Part shown: in pieces, positions 44,736-54,699 of the stretch
Position numbering within the stretch: the first letter of the stretch is position 1
Layout: each line of letters starts with the position of its first letter
Assembly (NCBI RefSeq): GCF_023065955.2
Contig: NW_026622874.1
Coordinates: forward strand, 12,258,001-12,322,000
DNA length: 64,000 nucleotides
DNA from: Ursus arctos
Taxonomy: Eukaryota; Chordata; Mammalia; Carnivora; Ursidae
Direction of reading: 5' to 3'
Program-made: the position numbers and the translations under genes
Notes under the pieces: model-generated
The model's database searches: none
What the model saw: the letters and a program-made list of their open reading frames with translations, nothing else
What the model was told of the DNA's origin: nothing

Positions 44736-44880
44736 ATGTTTACTTAATTGATGTGAAATGATATTTCATTGGTTTGCATTGTGATGACTTCAAGGCAGTT
44801 TAAGTATCTCGTAATGTGTATTGATTAGTTTTCCCCTTCTGTGAATTTTTATTCATCCTCGTTGCCCACCTTCTAGTGGG
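44735..44880 (-). mobile_element. antisense L1 fragment next to sense L1
   Basis: GATGTGAAATGATATTTCAT, TGGTTTGCATTGTGATGACT, then CCCCTTCTGTGAATTTTTAT and CTCGTTGCCCACC resemble the complement of the L1 3' region (GTGTGAGATGGTATCTCATT ... TGGTTTTGATTTGCATTTCC ... GGAGAAATGTC). This gives tail-to-tail L1 pieces at 44735. Confidence 0.55.
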
Positions 44881-44884
44881 CTGG

Positions 44885-46540
44885 TGGTTTTCAAAACTAC
44901 CTTTCAGTGCTGGCAATGAATGGACCAGAAGCTTCCCTCTTCAACAGTGACAGGTGAGCGGCAACAGCCACTTGGGTGTGTCAGTACCTTCTAGCAGGAA
45001 CCACACCCATTCCAGAATGGAACCTCTGAAATATATGGTTACCATGACAAAAGACAACATCTCAAAGGACTCCTTTAATAGAGTATTTTACCTCTGACTA
45101 AGGGACAAAATACTTGGGTTTCTTTTCACTTCTGTGCCTCATCGACAATTACACAAGTAAGTTATACACAAGTAAGTACTTTTTGTCCTACTAATCTTCC
45201 AGGCAGTCAAAAGCCTGTCTTCTTTCTAACGCGAATACTTTTCTTAGTTTTTGTTGTTAAAAGAAAGAATTGTGGGTATATTAGGCTTTACCTCACCATC
45301 TTCTAAATTCTTCTATATTAGGCTTTACTGCACCTTCTTCTAAAGTTCTTACCAAATTTGCCTATTGGAAGAGTTCATCTTTGTTCATTGACCTCCCAAA
45401 TTCATGTCTATCATCTTTTTCACCATCTGCCCACATCTCTTCTGCTTTGCAGGCATTTGAGTACCTATTTACCTGATGGCCTTCTCAACCTCCTATCTCA
45501 GTTGACACCCACCAAAATTTGGTCTCACCCCAAGCACTCAAAGTCTGAAATTGAACTCTCCTCCGGTAAACATTTCATTTTCTTCAAATGAAGCTGGATT
45601 TCAAGGGGTCAGGAAACAAATCCATCAGGTAGTAAAAAGCTCATGGGACTAAATAGTTTCAATATCAATAAAAAATGCTAATCAAGATTATTTATTTATT
45701 TATTAAAACAAACCATACACACATAGAAACATAGAAAAACAAAATTTGTATCAGAGACGATTCTAGATCTGTCCTAAAATTTATTCATGTATGTATTTAA
45801 TCCTGTGAGAATTTTAAAGAGCAAACTTTTGCTAAAGCAAAGCCTTTAGTAACGTAGACTAGTAATATCCATTTAGTAAAATACAAAATGTTTGAAAATA
45901 ACAATGAAAATACTCTATTAATGAAAAAAGAGCTAAATTGTAAGCATATCCGTCATCTCTGGAATGAGGCTTTTGTTCACATGGTTGGGTCCCGAGATAC
46001 CTCTCCCTGGGAACGAATAATCTTTGGTTCTAGTTTTGAACCAAGGATAAGCTAGTGTGGCTGGATGAGTCACAAAAAGCCATTGCTCAGAAGGATCAGG
46101 ATGGATGAGATAAATTCTGCAGTAACTTTGAAGTCACCAGGATCAAAAAAACTGGAGAAGAATAAGTCTTTTAAAAGCAACTTTACACAAACAATTCTGG
46201 GTCAGGGGAAGAATTCCTCCACATGAAAATCCAGCAAACATTTGATATGAGGGTAGCTCATCTCTTTCAATACTGAGTAATAATTAAAGAGGACTCAATA
46301 GAGGGTGTAAACAAAGATTTTACAAGAAAAAGAATCAGGAAAGTAATATAAAAATAAATGACAATTAAATAATTTTAGAAAAGTATTTTCACAGAACAGA
46401 TGAAAAAGACTTTATATTTTAATGAAATAATTTTATCTATAAAATATGATCTCAAAGTACAGATATAAGAATTTAGGGAAAAATAGTGCAGCTCAGAAGT
46501 GGGAAAAACTAATTCTACAAAAACAAAGGGTGTGTCAGAA
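44885..46540. other. unassigned DNA
   Basis: No repeat family recognised. A 46-nt segment at 44908-44953 has splice-site-like borders (see findings). The rest is featureless. Confidence 0.4.
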
Positions 46541-47318
46541 ATAGTACAAAGAAAATGAACATTACTCAAAACATGATAAGAGGCATGAAAGACAAGATTG
46601 AGGTCAACTAGAAAGATTTTTTAAAAGAGATCAAATATAAGCCTAATTGGTATCACCAAAGAAGAGAACCAAAATGATAGAAAAGGATATTTAAACAAAA
46701 ATTTTAATAAAACTTTCCATGATTATACAGATGGAAAAGCAGGCTATGTCTCCAGAAAAATTAACTCAAGACAATCGATGGTGAGTTATATCCCAGTAAA
46801 GTTACTGATTCTCAAAGATAAAGAATTGGAAATCCAGGAAAAGGAAAAATGCTCGATTAACCTATTTAAGAGAAGAAAAAATTCAGCTCACCTTGGTCTT
46901 TCCATAGCAACGCTAGATGACAGTGGAGCTGTGTCTCTAAAATCCTTGAGGGAAGCATTGTGGCCTGAGAATGTTATGCCCAGCCAGAATTTAATTCAGA
47001 GTGAATGTAACAGACATTTTTTAATATGAAAGAACTTAAGGAATGAGATTCCCTTCTTCAACAGACTAACAGAAAATGAACTAACCCGACTAGAGATGAG
47101 TGGACCAAGCATGGCAGTATGCAGTGGATCGCGCTCAAGACAGGGCTAAGACGTAAAGGAAAGTGAAGATTACTATTTTAGAACTGAATGTAATATAAAC
47201 TTTGAAAATATAAAAATGGTATAATTATCACATAAAAATTAGAAAATAAAAGGGAAGGTAATGTCAGGACATTGATTTCATTAATATTAAAACTCAGGGG
47301 TTAATAATTCATCAAGTA

Positions 47319-47872
47319 CAGTCAATGCTTGAACAACATGGGTTAGGCGCACCAATCTCCGTGGAGTCAAAAACCCACGTATAACTGTTGATTCCCCAAA
47401 AACCTAACTCCTAATAGCCTGCTGTCCACTGGAAGCCTTACTGATGGCATAAACAGTCAATTGACACACATTTTGGGGTTATTTGTATTATATTCTGTAT
47501 TCTTACAATAAAGTAAGCTAGAGAAAAGAAAATGTTATTAAGAACATCATAAGGGGGGCGCCTGGGTGGCACAGCAGTTAAGCGTCTGCCTTCGGCTCAG
47601 GGCGTAATCCCGGCGTTATGGGATCGAGCCCCACATCAGGCTCCTCTGCTATGAGCCTGCTTCTTCCTCTCCCACTCCCCCTGCTTGTGTTCCCTCTCTC
47701 GCTGGCTGTCTCTATCTCTGTCGAATAAATAAATAAAATCTTTAAAAAAAAAAAAAAAGAACATCGTAAGGAAGAGAAAATACACTTATAGTACTGTATG
47801 GTTTTCACTGAAGAAAATTCATCTATAAGTAGACCCACACACTTCAAACCCATGTTGTGCAAGGGACAACTC
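47319..47872. mobile_element. Tigger/MER8-like MITE carrying a CAN-SINE
   Basis: Left end CAGTCAATGCTTGAACAACA, TGGGTTAGGCGCACC; right end AACCCATGTTGTGCAAGGGA, CAACTC. The ends are inverted repeats over about 26 bp with a few mismatches (shared AACAACATGGGTT). It is flanked by TA on both sides (47317-47318, 47873-47874), the mariner/Tigger target signature. Internal CCCCAAAAACCTAACTCCTA, ATAAACAGTCAATTGACACA and ACAATAAAGTAAGCTAGAGA match my memory of MER8. The young SINE at 47555-47756 interrupts it. Confidence 0.85.
47555..47756 (+). mobile_element. CAN-SINE (young subtype) inside the MITE
   Basis: GGCGCCTGGGTGGCACAGCA head, GCTCAGGGCGTAATCCCGG, TCTATCTCTGTCGAATAAAT tail and a long A run. 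Target duplication AAGAACATCATAAGG (47540-47554) and AAGAACATCGTAAGG (47757-47771) differ at one base. The A and B boxes are intact. Confidence 0.98.
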
Positions 47873-48449
47873 TAATATAAACAGAAGGGCATAAAGTTTC
47901 ACTAAGTAATCAATTAAAATTATATGGAGAATGAGGGAGGGGAGGAAATAAAAATTCATCTTTGATTTCAAGAATTTCATCTTGGCTCACAGTCGGGAAT
48001 CCACAGAAATTCACTCTAAAGTTTTGAAAAATAAATACATTACAAAAAAGTTAGTCTTCTTAAGCAAAACAACAAAAGTATAACATAAAATATAGGACAA
48101 AAGTAAAATCCAAATCTGTTACGTAAATAAATCAAAACCCATCTATAAGAGAAAAAGAATCTGGATGAATTACAAATAATACCCAGAAATATGCTGCATA
48201 CTGGGGACATTTACAAAACAAAATTTTTCAAAACGGTTGTAATTAAAACAAAGGACAAAAGCATTCCAGGAAAGCGTAAGCAAACAATGGTGACAGCAGT
48301 TTAGGAGTTGAGATCTTAATCCAGACAGCCTTGAATTCCACACCTCGAAATAAACTTTAAAGCATTAAATGTGATTTTTTTTAAAAGCAGTACATAATGA
48401 AAAAATTTACAATCCAGAATGAAGAGAAAATAATTATAAACATCTACAT

Positions 48450-48735
48450 AAGAGGAATTTTAAGATGTTCCCCGGTATTCCTGTCTGTCAGTATCTGTGC
48501 CTTGAATAAAACCCCTCCCCTTGAAGCTGGAAAGGTAAGGATGTGGGCTGCGGCTCTGGCTGTGATGGGATATGATTATGGTCCATAATATGGTAAAAAG
48601 GATTAGGCAACTGACTTCGAGTTAATCTAAACGTGTACTGCCCAAGCAGGCCTGGCGCAAGTCTGGCTCTAAAGGTGGGAGATGGAAGTCCAGCGAGGGA
48701 AAATTAATACAACGTCTGTTCCATGTAACATTGTA
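48450..48735. other. unassigned insert within L1
   Basis: GTTCCCCGGTATTCCTGTCT through CCTTGAATAAAACCCCTCCC, GAAGCTGGAAAGGTAAGGAT to CCAGCGAGGGAAAATTAATA has no counterpart in the L1 ORF2 endonuclease region where it sits, so it is probably another old insertion. Family unknown. Confidence 0.4.
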
Positions 48736-49360
48736 GAGCAAACTGGTAAAGCAAAACAAACTATAAGAAAGTTACTGGTTTATGTACTAATGCAAAATAC
48801 TCTTTTGCAGTATTAGTAGTAGAAGACTTTAATTCACCTTTGTCAGCATGATATCAAAGATTCGGAGAACGAGTAAGAATTTCAGACACAGTAAAGACAA
48901 AGGTAAGTGTGTGTATGTTGTGTGAGAAAGATCCATATATCAATCTCTAGCCATAAAAGCAGAAAATATTTTTTTTTCTAATGCCCACAAAAAGGTCTCT
49001 TCACAAAAGATAACTGTGTTAGGTTAGAAATTTCTGTGAAAGTTCTAAAATGTAGAAATAGCAAAACTACTCTGGTCACCAAGCAAAACATTAGAAAGTA
49101 ATAACGAGCTTATGAAACAAACCAAAAAAACAACCTACCATTCCGCCTAAACTGCTCTATTTTAAATAATTCTTGGGTCAAAGAGGAAATTAATACAGAA
49201 ATTAACAGAATATTGATAATACAACATCGCAGGACCTAGAGCATGCAGCCAAAACACTGCACAGAAAAAGATCCGGAACCTTAAATATGTTGACGACCAG
49301 AAGGAATGAAAATATTTTAATCAAATATCCAAAACAGGAAGCTAGAAAAAAATAAGCAAA

Positions 49361-49378
49361 AAAAAAAAAAAAAAAAAA
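49361..49378 (+). repeat. poly-A run inside L1
   Basis: An uninterrupted A-rich run within the L1 linker region, an expansion of an ancestral A-rich stretch. Confidence 0.8.
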
Positions 49379-49524
49379 GAATCTCAGGAAGGCAGTAGGA
49401 AAGAAGGCATGCATAAAGACAAACCTGAATTTCTGAATTTGAAAAGAGGAAATAATGAGACTAATAAGTTCAAATTTTGATACTTTCTCATGACAAAAAG
49501 ACACTTCAATGACATTCTTTCCAA

Positions 49525-49925
49525 AACCTATATTCCCAGTCTCATTATGAGGAAAACACCAGGTAAATGCTAATCAAGGGACAGTCTACAAAGTGCCTGG
49601 CTAGTGCTCTTTAAAACTGTCAAGGTCATGAACAAGGGAAGATGGTGAAACATTTATAGGTCAGGGGAAACTAGGAGACCTGAGGGCTGAATGCAGGGTG
49701 GGATCCTGGGTTGGATCCTGAAACTGGAAAAATGGGCAAAATCCAAATAAAGTCTATATTTCAGTGAATACAACTCTACTAACATTAATATCTTAGATTT
49801 GACAAATGTCCTGGGTTACGGAAGATGTTAACATTAGGGGAAGTAGTATGAAGGGTGTATGAGATCTCTGTACTAGTTTTGCAAATACTCTGTAAATCTA
49901 AAACTATTCAAAAAAAATTTTTTTA
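49525..49925 (+). mobile_element. L1M-type 3' end (sense), second element
   Basis: CTCATTATGAGGAAAACACC, ACTGTCAAGGTCATGAACAA, GGAAGATGGTGAAACATTTA, GGGATCCTGGGTTGGATCC, CCAAATAAAGTCTATATTTC, GATGTTAACATTAGGGGAAG, GAGATCTCTGTACTAG and GTAAATCTAAAACTATTCAA is a well-known L1M-type 3' end. It interrupts the surrounding older L1. A related copy lies in the opposite orientation at 52130-52430. Confidence 0.7.
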
Positions 49926-50149
49926 AGAACTTAAGAAGACCTAGAAAATCTAGACAGAGCAACTAAAATGGAAGAAATACAAGTGATTACCAAAGGGCTA
50001 GCTCTCAAACAAACCAGCATCCCAGGTCCTGAAGTTTCTATAAAAGGATTTTACCAAACATTGTAGTTACTAATAACTCCGATCTAATCATTCTGATAAC
50101 ATAAAGAAATTTAAAATCACTCCCATTCTTTCCCAAAGTAAATAATTCA

Positions 50150-50830
50150 AAACTAATATAATTTTCCCTTACAATTTTAGTGTATTATTTCTATTTTCTA
50201 AAAATACTGGATGCTATATCAGAAATGGCAAATAGTGGTAGAAATCTTTGTCTCATTCCTGACTTCAATGACAATGCTTCTAATTATTTCCTTACTACAT
50301 CTGGTCCTAGCTTTTGTGTTTATGTATCACCTTAAGAAATTAACCACATATCTACTTTACTAAGAATTATTATCAAGAATAAACTTGGGGTGCCTGGGTG
50401 TCTCAGTGGGTCAAGCATCCAACTCTTGATTTCGCCTCAGGTCATGATTTCAGGGTTGTGAGATCAAATACCACTTGGGCTCCGCACTGGGCATGGAGCC
50501 CACTTAAGATCCTCTCTCCCTTTCTGGAAAAAAAAAAAAAAAAAAAGAATAGACAAAATTTTATCAGTTTTTTTTGCCTCCACAAAAAATTACCATGCAA
50601 ATTTTCTTCTTTTTAAAGCAATTAATGCTAATTATTGTGTAATAGGTTCTCTTCTACTGAACCATCCCTGTAGGTTTGAAATAAATACCACTTGGTTATA
50701 GTTCATTATTCTTTTAACGTGGTTCTGTATTCTGTTTGCTAATCTTTTTGTTGAGTGTCATTCAGTAACATTGATCACGAATTTATCTGAAGTTTTAGTG
50801 CGCATGCGTATTGGGTGTATGGGTGTATGC
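50150..50830 (-). mobile_element. antisense L1 ORF2 fragment (RT region), with a SINE
   Basis: AATAGTGGTAGAAATCTTTG, TCTCATTCCTGACTTCAATG, ACTGAACCATCCCTGTAGG, TTTGAAATAAATACCACTTG, CTGTATTCTGTTTGCTAATC and TTTTTGTTGAGTGTCATTC are the complement of the L1 RT region (GTTGAACCATCCTTGCATCC ... GGAATAAATCCCACTTG ... GAATTCGGTTTGCTAG). Interrupted by the SINE at 50386-50544. Confidence 0.75.
50386..50544 (+). mobile_element. CAN-SINE (older subtype) in antisense L1
   Basis: GGGGTGCCTGGGTGTCTCAG head, TCGCCTCAGGTCATGATTTC, a short body and a long A tail without the usual AAATAAATAAA. Flanks AAGAATAAAC and AAGAATAGAC form a probable target duplication. Confidence 0.92.
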
Positions 50831-51251
50831 ACGTACTGTCCTTCTTGGGCTTTGCCATCAAGCTCATACTAACTTCAGATTTGGGGTTTGCCCCTCACTA
50901 AGGTGACAAGAGATTAAGCTGATTCCGTTTTAACTAGTCTCCTTCTTCTCTCTGACTAGCAACTGGTCTCCAGATTCTGCAGTCCAGTGTGAAATGGCAT
51001 CACATGGTAAGTGATATTCTGTAAGACGGGATTGTAACTGAAATCTCTTGGGTAAAAAAAAAAAAATAACTTTTTCACTGTGTCTATTACAGGGATATAA
51101 TTGTGTTTAAAATACCTGTGCTTGAGGCAAGGAAAAAAGGCAGTTTGGTTGAAAACTGTTTTTAGTTTTTTCTTCCCTGCAGAATCATGTTCTTGCTCAC
51201 CCTCATGTACCCCTGGAAATGACCCTCAACACTAAATCAAAAATGATGAAC

Positions 51252-51449
51252 ATGGGACGCCTGGGTGGCACAGCGGTTAAGTGTCTGCCTTCGGCTCAGG
51301 GCGTGATTCCGGCGTTCTGGGATCGAGTCCCACATCAGGCTCCTCCGCTATGAGCCTGCTTCTTCCACTCCCACTCGCCCTGCTTGTGTTCCCTCTCTCG
51401 CTGGCTATCTCTATCTCTGTCGAATAAATAAATAAAATCTTTAAAAAAA
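51252..51449 (+). mobile_element. CAN-SINE (young subtype)
   Basis: GGGACGCCTGGGTGGCACAG head, GCTCAGGGCGTGATTCCGG, CTCCGCTATGAGCCTGC and TCTATCTCTGTCGAATAAAT tail. A perfect 13-bp target duplication, AAAAATGATGAAC, lies at 51239-51251 and 51450-51462. Confidence 0.98.
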
Positions 51450-51644
51450 AAAAATGATGAACGTTTTGACCCACCATCCCACTGCCCCCTCCCCCAGTGT
51501 CCTACCTGATCTGCTACAAAAGCCTCAAATCCTTCCTTCCATTGTCGCTGTGGAAACCCTTCTCAGCAAACTGGGTCAGAAGATGAAAGGAGCTGCGAGA
51601 GAGGGAACCCCTTCCCCACCCCAATTATAGTGAGACTAACACTC

Positions 51645-51895
51645 ACATAGCATTTATAACATGTTAGGCATGCTCTGAGTGCTTTAAATAAATAACTCAT
51701 TTAATCCTTGCAACAGCCCTCCATGGTAAGTACTACCATTATCGCCACTTGGCAAGTCAAGAAACTGAGGGCAGGAAGTGACCTGCCCATGGTCATATAG
51801 CTACCAAGTGGCAAAGCCAGGTTACAAACTGGTGGAGTCAGGTTCCTGGGTGGCCAGTCTAAGTACTAAGCTATCCTGTGTTTCCCCTACAGCCA
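51645..51895 (-). mobile_element. MIR SINE, nearly full length
   Basis: TATAACATGTTAGGCATGCT, CTGAGTGCTTTAAATAAATA, ACTCATTTAATCCTTGCAAC, GTCAAGAAACTGAGGGCAGG, AGTGACCTGCCCATGGTCAT and ATAGCTACCAAGTGGCAAAG on the + strand are a well-preserved antisense MIR. Confidence 0.85.
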
Positions 51896-52129
51896 AGAAT
51901 CTTTTCTGCCCTGGGATCAGGGAGGATCTTTGAATAAATGATCAAGTTGAAGATTTTAAAGAAACAGAATTCAATATTAATAATATGGTAACATTCTTCA
52001 AATAATCAAGAGAGATGGAAAATTCATGGAATCAGATATAGATGCCAATAAGGGAGACCACTTTCTAGGAGGGAATCAAGAGTAGAAGATTGGCAGAGAA
52101 GAGAGGGGTAGAACACAATGGCAGCAGTT

Positions 52130-52430
52130 ACAGGAAAAATAGAACCATGGTACATTTGTCAAACCTCAGAAATTAATATTAATACAATTGTATTCACTAA
52201 ACTATAGACTTTATTTGGATTTCACCCATTTCTCCTGTTCCAGGATCCAATCCAGGATCCCACGCTGCATTTAGCCATCTGGTCTCCTAGTTCCCCCTGA
52301 TCTCTGTTTCACCATCTTCCTTTGTTCATGACCTTGACAGTTTTGAAGAGTGCTGGTTTGAAGGTATTTTGTAAAATGTCCTCCAATTTGCATTTATCTG
52401 GTGTTTTTCACATGATTACACTGGAAATAT
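52130..52430 (-). mobile_element. L1M-type 3' end, antisense
   Basis: The + strand reads GACTTTATTTGGATTTCACC, CAGGATCCAATCCAGGATCC, GTTCATGACCTTGACAGTTT and TGTAAAATGTCCTCCAATTT. Its complement aligns to 49525-49800 with the same blocks in order (GTCAAGGTCATGAACAA, GGAAGATGGTGAAACA, GGATCCTGGATTGGATCC). Confidence 0.7.
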
Positions 52431-52439
52431 AGGTTTTGG

Positions 52440-54040
52440 GGAAAAATATCACAGAGGTAAAATGTCTGCATATTCTGTCCCTGGAATGATGCCCAGGAAA
52501 CCAGCAACAATTGTTGATTCTGGGGCTGGGAAGTAGGGTATGGGAGCGGGGGCAAAACTTGGAGACTTTGTCCACTTTTTACTCTTCTGTCCTGTACATG
52601 TGCATAGATTGCTTTTTAAAGTCTTTAAATAAATGGGACATCATGCTTAAAATTAATTCAAACAGACACTTCTATAGATAATCTAAGCTTCATCACTGGG
52701 TCAAACAATATATTTGTCCTTAAGTGTGCAATCCATCTCCTGCTCTTGTAAAGGGGCTCTTTACTGTACATGTCTGTAAATGTCCCTCACCCTCAAAGTC
52801 TCAATTTTATCTTAATTTTTACCTTTATTTTTTCTTAGCTTTTATTTATTTTTATATCATTGGATTTTTTTTTTCTTTATCTCTAAGCCACCTACAATCC
52901 CCCTTTATTTCCTCGTGGGGAGAGGGGACCTTAATGAATAAATTAGTGGAAAGCAAGATATCTTCCTATGTAAATTAGAAGCTTTTTTTTTTTTTTCTTT
53001 TGCTAGTAGGGATTACAAGTGGAGATTTTCCATCAGTGAGGGATGACCATGCAAAATCTTGACCTACTAGGATATGCAGACTGTTAGAGCAATAGAATAG
53101 TCCAAACGGGATCATTGCCAACAGGATGATGATGAGTTTTACTGAAAATATGAAGGGTACAGGAAATTTAGAAAGCCTGAAGAGTTAATTTGTGATATTT
53201 TACGTACTGTATTAGATCCACCAACTTGTCTCTGGCATCACAGTAGGAATTAGTGAGGCAGCTGCTAAGACTTGAAGAGTAAGAACATGGTCCTATGAAG
53301 GTTAAAACCACACTACAGTTTCGGGTTTTAATTTGTTTTTCAGAAACATGGTCTCTATTTCTCTAAGCTCTGGGAAAGACCAAGTCCAGAAACAAAATTA
53401 TATGTAAGAGAATGACATAGACTTGAGTTGGAAACAGTCGAATGTAGAAAAAAAGATAGAAAAAGATGGTCAGATGGCTCTTGGGATACAAAACATAAAC
53501 TTGCTTGATGCAGGTGTCAGGGTGCGAGCCTACATTGAGTTCCTGCTAGGATTCAAGCATGTCCGGACCATTCCCATTGGGCAGAACTAACAGAATGAAA
53601 GAGCCTGCAAGAAAAGAGCACATCTCAAGTGAAGATTATCAAGGTGGTGATTCAAGAACAAGGGGCCGGTGGAAGAGGGGAGGAGAGGCTCTCACTGAGG
53701 CAGCTGCTGAGTCCTAGGGTGATGAGGCCGCTGTGAGAGAGAAAACGCTCAGCTGGGGATGGCGAGAGTGAATGAGGTTGCCTGTGGCTTTTGCTTTAAA
53801 GCCAGAGCAACTTTTGTGCCACCCCAGTTCTCTGGATAATGGCCATCAGCAGCCCCGGGACGCTAACAGCATGCACTAGCAGCAGTACCAACATCTTTGA
53901 TAGATGACAGCAAGCACCCCAGTGGTGCCCTGGGGCTTCCATAGGGATGGGCACTGTCATCACAACACATCAGCAATAAAGGATTTTTCACACTTTTAAA
54001 TGACTGTAGACAGCTTAAACATATAAAACAAAATCTTTCT
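52440..54040. other. mostly unassigned DNA with a GC-richer patch
   Basis: 52980-52996 is a T-run. 53650-53960 is GC-richer than its surroundings and is followed by AATAAA at about 53975-53980. I see no ORF with a known domain, no promoter and no splice pattern. It could be a 3' end of a transcript or retrocopy, but nothing proves it. Confidence 0.4.
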
Positions 54041-54049
54041 GTATCTAAT

Positions 54050-54690
54050 TAGACAAATCTATCCAATTATTTCTCTTTTTCAAAAATATATCAGCTCATT
54101 TTACTCATTTACGCTTCCAGATGAACTTTGGAATACACTTTTCAAATTTCTCCCAGAATTTCTTTGGCATTTTAATTAGAATTGCACTAAATTTATAGAT
54201 TAATTTATAGAGAATTTACTTCTATTATCTTGTCATCTGGCACATGTATTTTTCTTTTCACTTACTTGAATCTTCAGTGATTTTTTTTCTTCATGTAGAC
54301 CTTGTACAGTTCTTGATCATTTATTTAGGGGTATTTTCTAGACCGTATGGTTATTGAGTGTAGCATATATGACCTGCAGATTTTCTCACTGTGCTCTGCA
54401 GACATATCTAAGAAAACTGCCTAAACTAAAAATGACAAAAATTTAATCCTATCTTTTCTTCTAAAGGTTTTATAATTTTGCCTCTTGCCATTTAGTTCTA
54501 TCATCCAATTTGATTTATTTTTGTGTAGGCATGAGGTAAAAATATAAACTTGTGTTTTTAAATATGAATATCCATCGTCCCACTCTTATTTTTAACATAA
54601 AATCTCCTAGCATTGTTACAAAACAACGTGACCTGCACAATTTCTATCTCTGGGAACTTAAAGAGATTTCCTTTGTGATGCGGGTATATG
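54050..54690 (-). mobile_element. antisense L1 ORF2/3' fragment
   Basis: CTTTGGCATTTTAATTAGAA, TTGCACTAAATTTATAGATT, CTTGTACAGTTCTTGATCAT, TTATTTAGGGGTATTTTC, CTTCTAAAGGTTTTATAATT and TTTGATTTATTTTTGTGTAG match the complement of L1 ORF2 (TGGAATTGCATTGAATCTAT ... AATTTATTCCTAAGTATTTT ... CTAAGAGTTTTATAG ... GAGTTAATTTTTGT). Confidence 0.7.
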
Positions 54691-54699
54691 ATAAATACC

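Larger units (their letters stand above)
46550..50130 (+). mobile_element. old sense L1: ORF1 end, ORF2 endonuclease, start of RT, with insertions
   Basis: 46550-47316 follows L1/HAL1 ORF1: AAAGAGATCAAATATAAGCC, CACCAAAGAAGAGAACC, GTTACTGATTCTCAAAGATA, CAACGCTAGATGACAGTGG and TTATGCCCAGCCAGAATTTA. 48160-48450 and 48740-49500 follow the ORF2 endonuclease and linker (ATACCCAGAAATATGCTGCA, AGCAGTACATAATGAAAAAA, TAGAAGACTTTAATTCACCT, GAAGCTAGAAAAAAATAAGC). 49930-50130 resumes before RT (AGCATCCCAGGTCCTGAAG, AGGATTTTACCAAAC). Interrupted by a Tigger-like MITE (47319-47872), an unassigned 48450-48735 segment and another L1 3' end (49525-49925). Confidence 0.75.

Noticed and set aside
46778..47029. 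83-codon ORF as a small gene
   Set aside because: It matches the old L1/HAL1 ORF1 region and is a transposon remnant.
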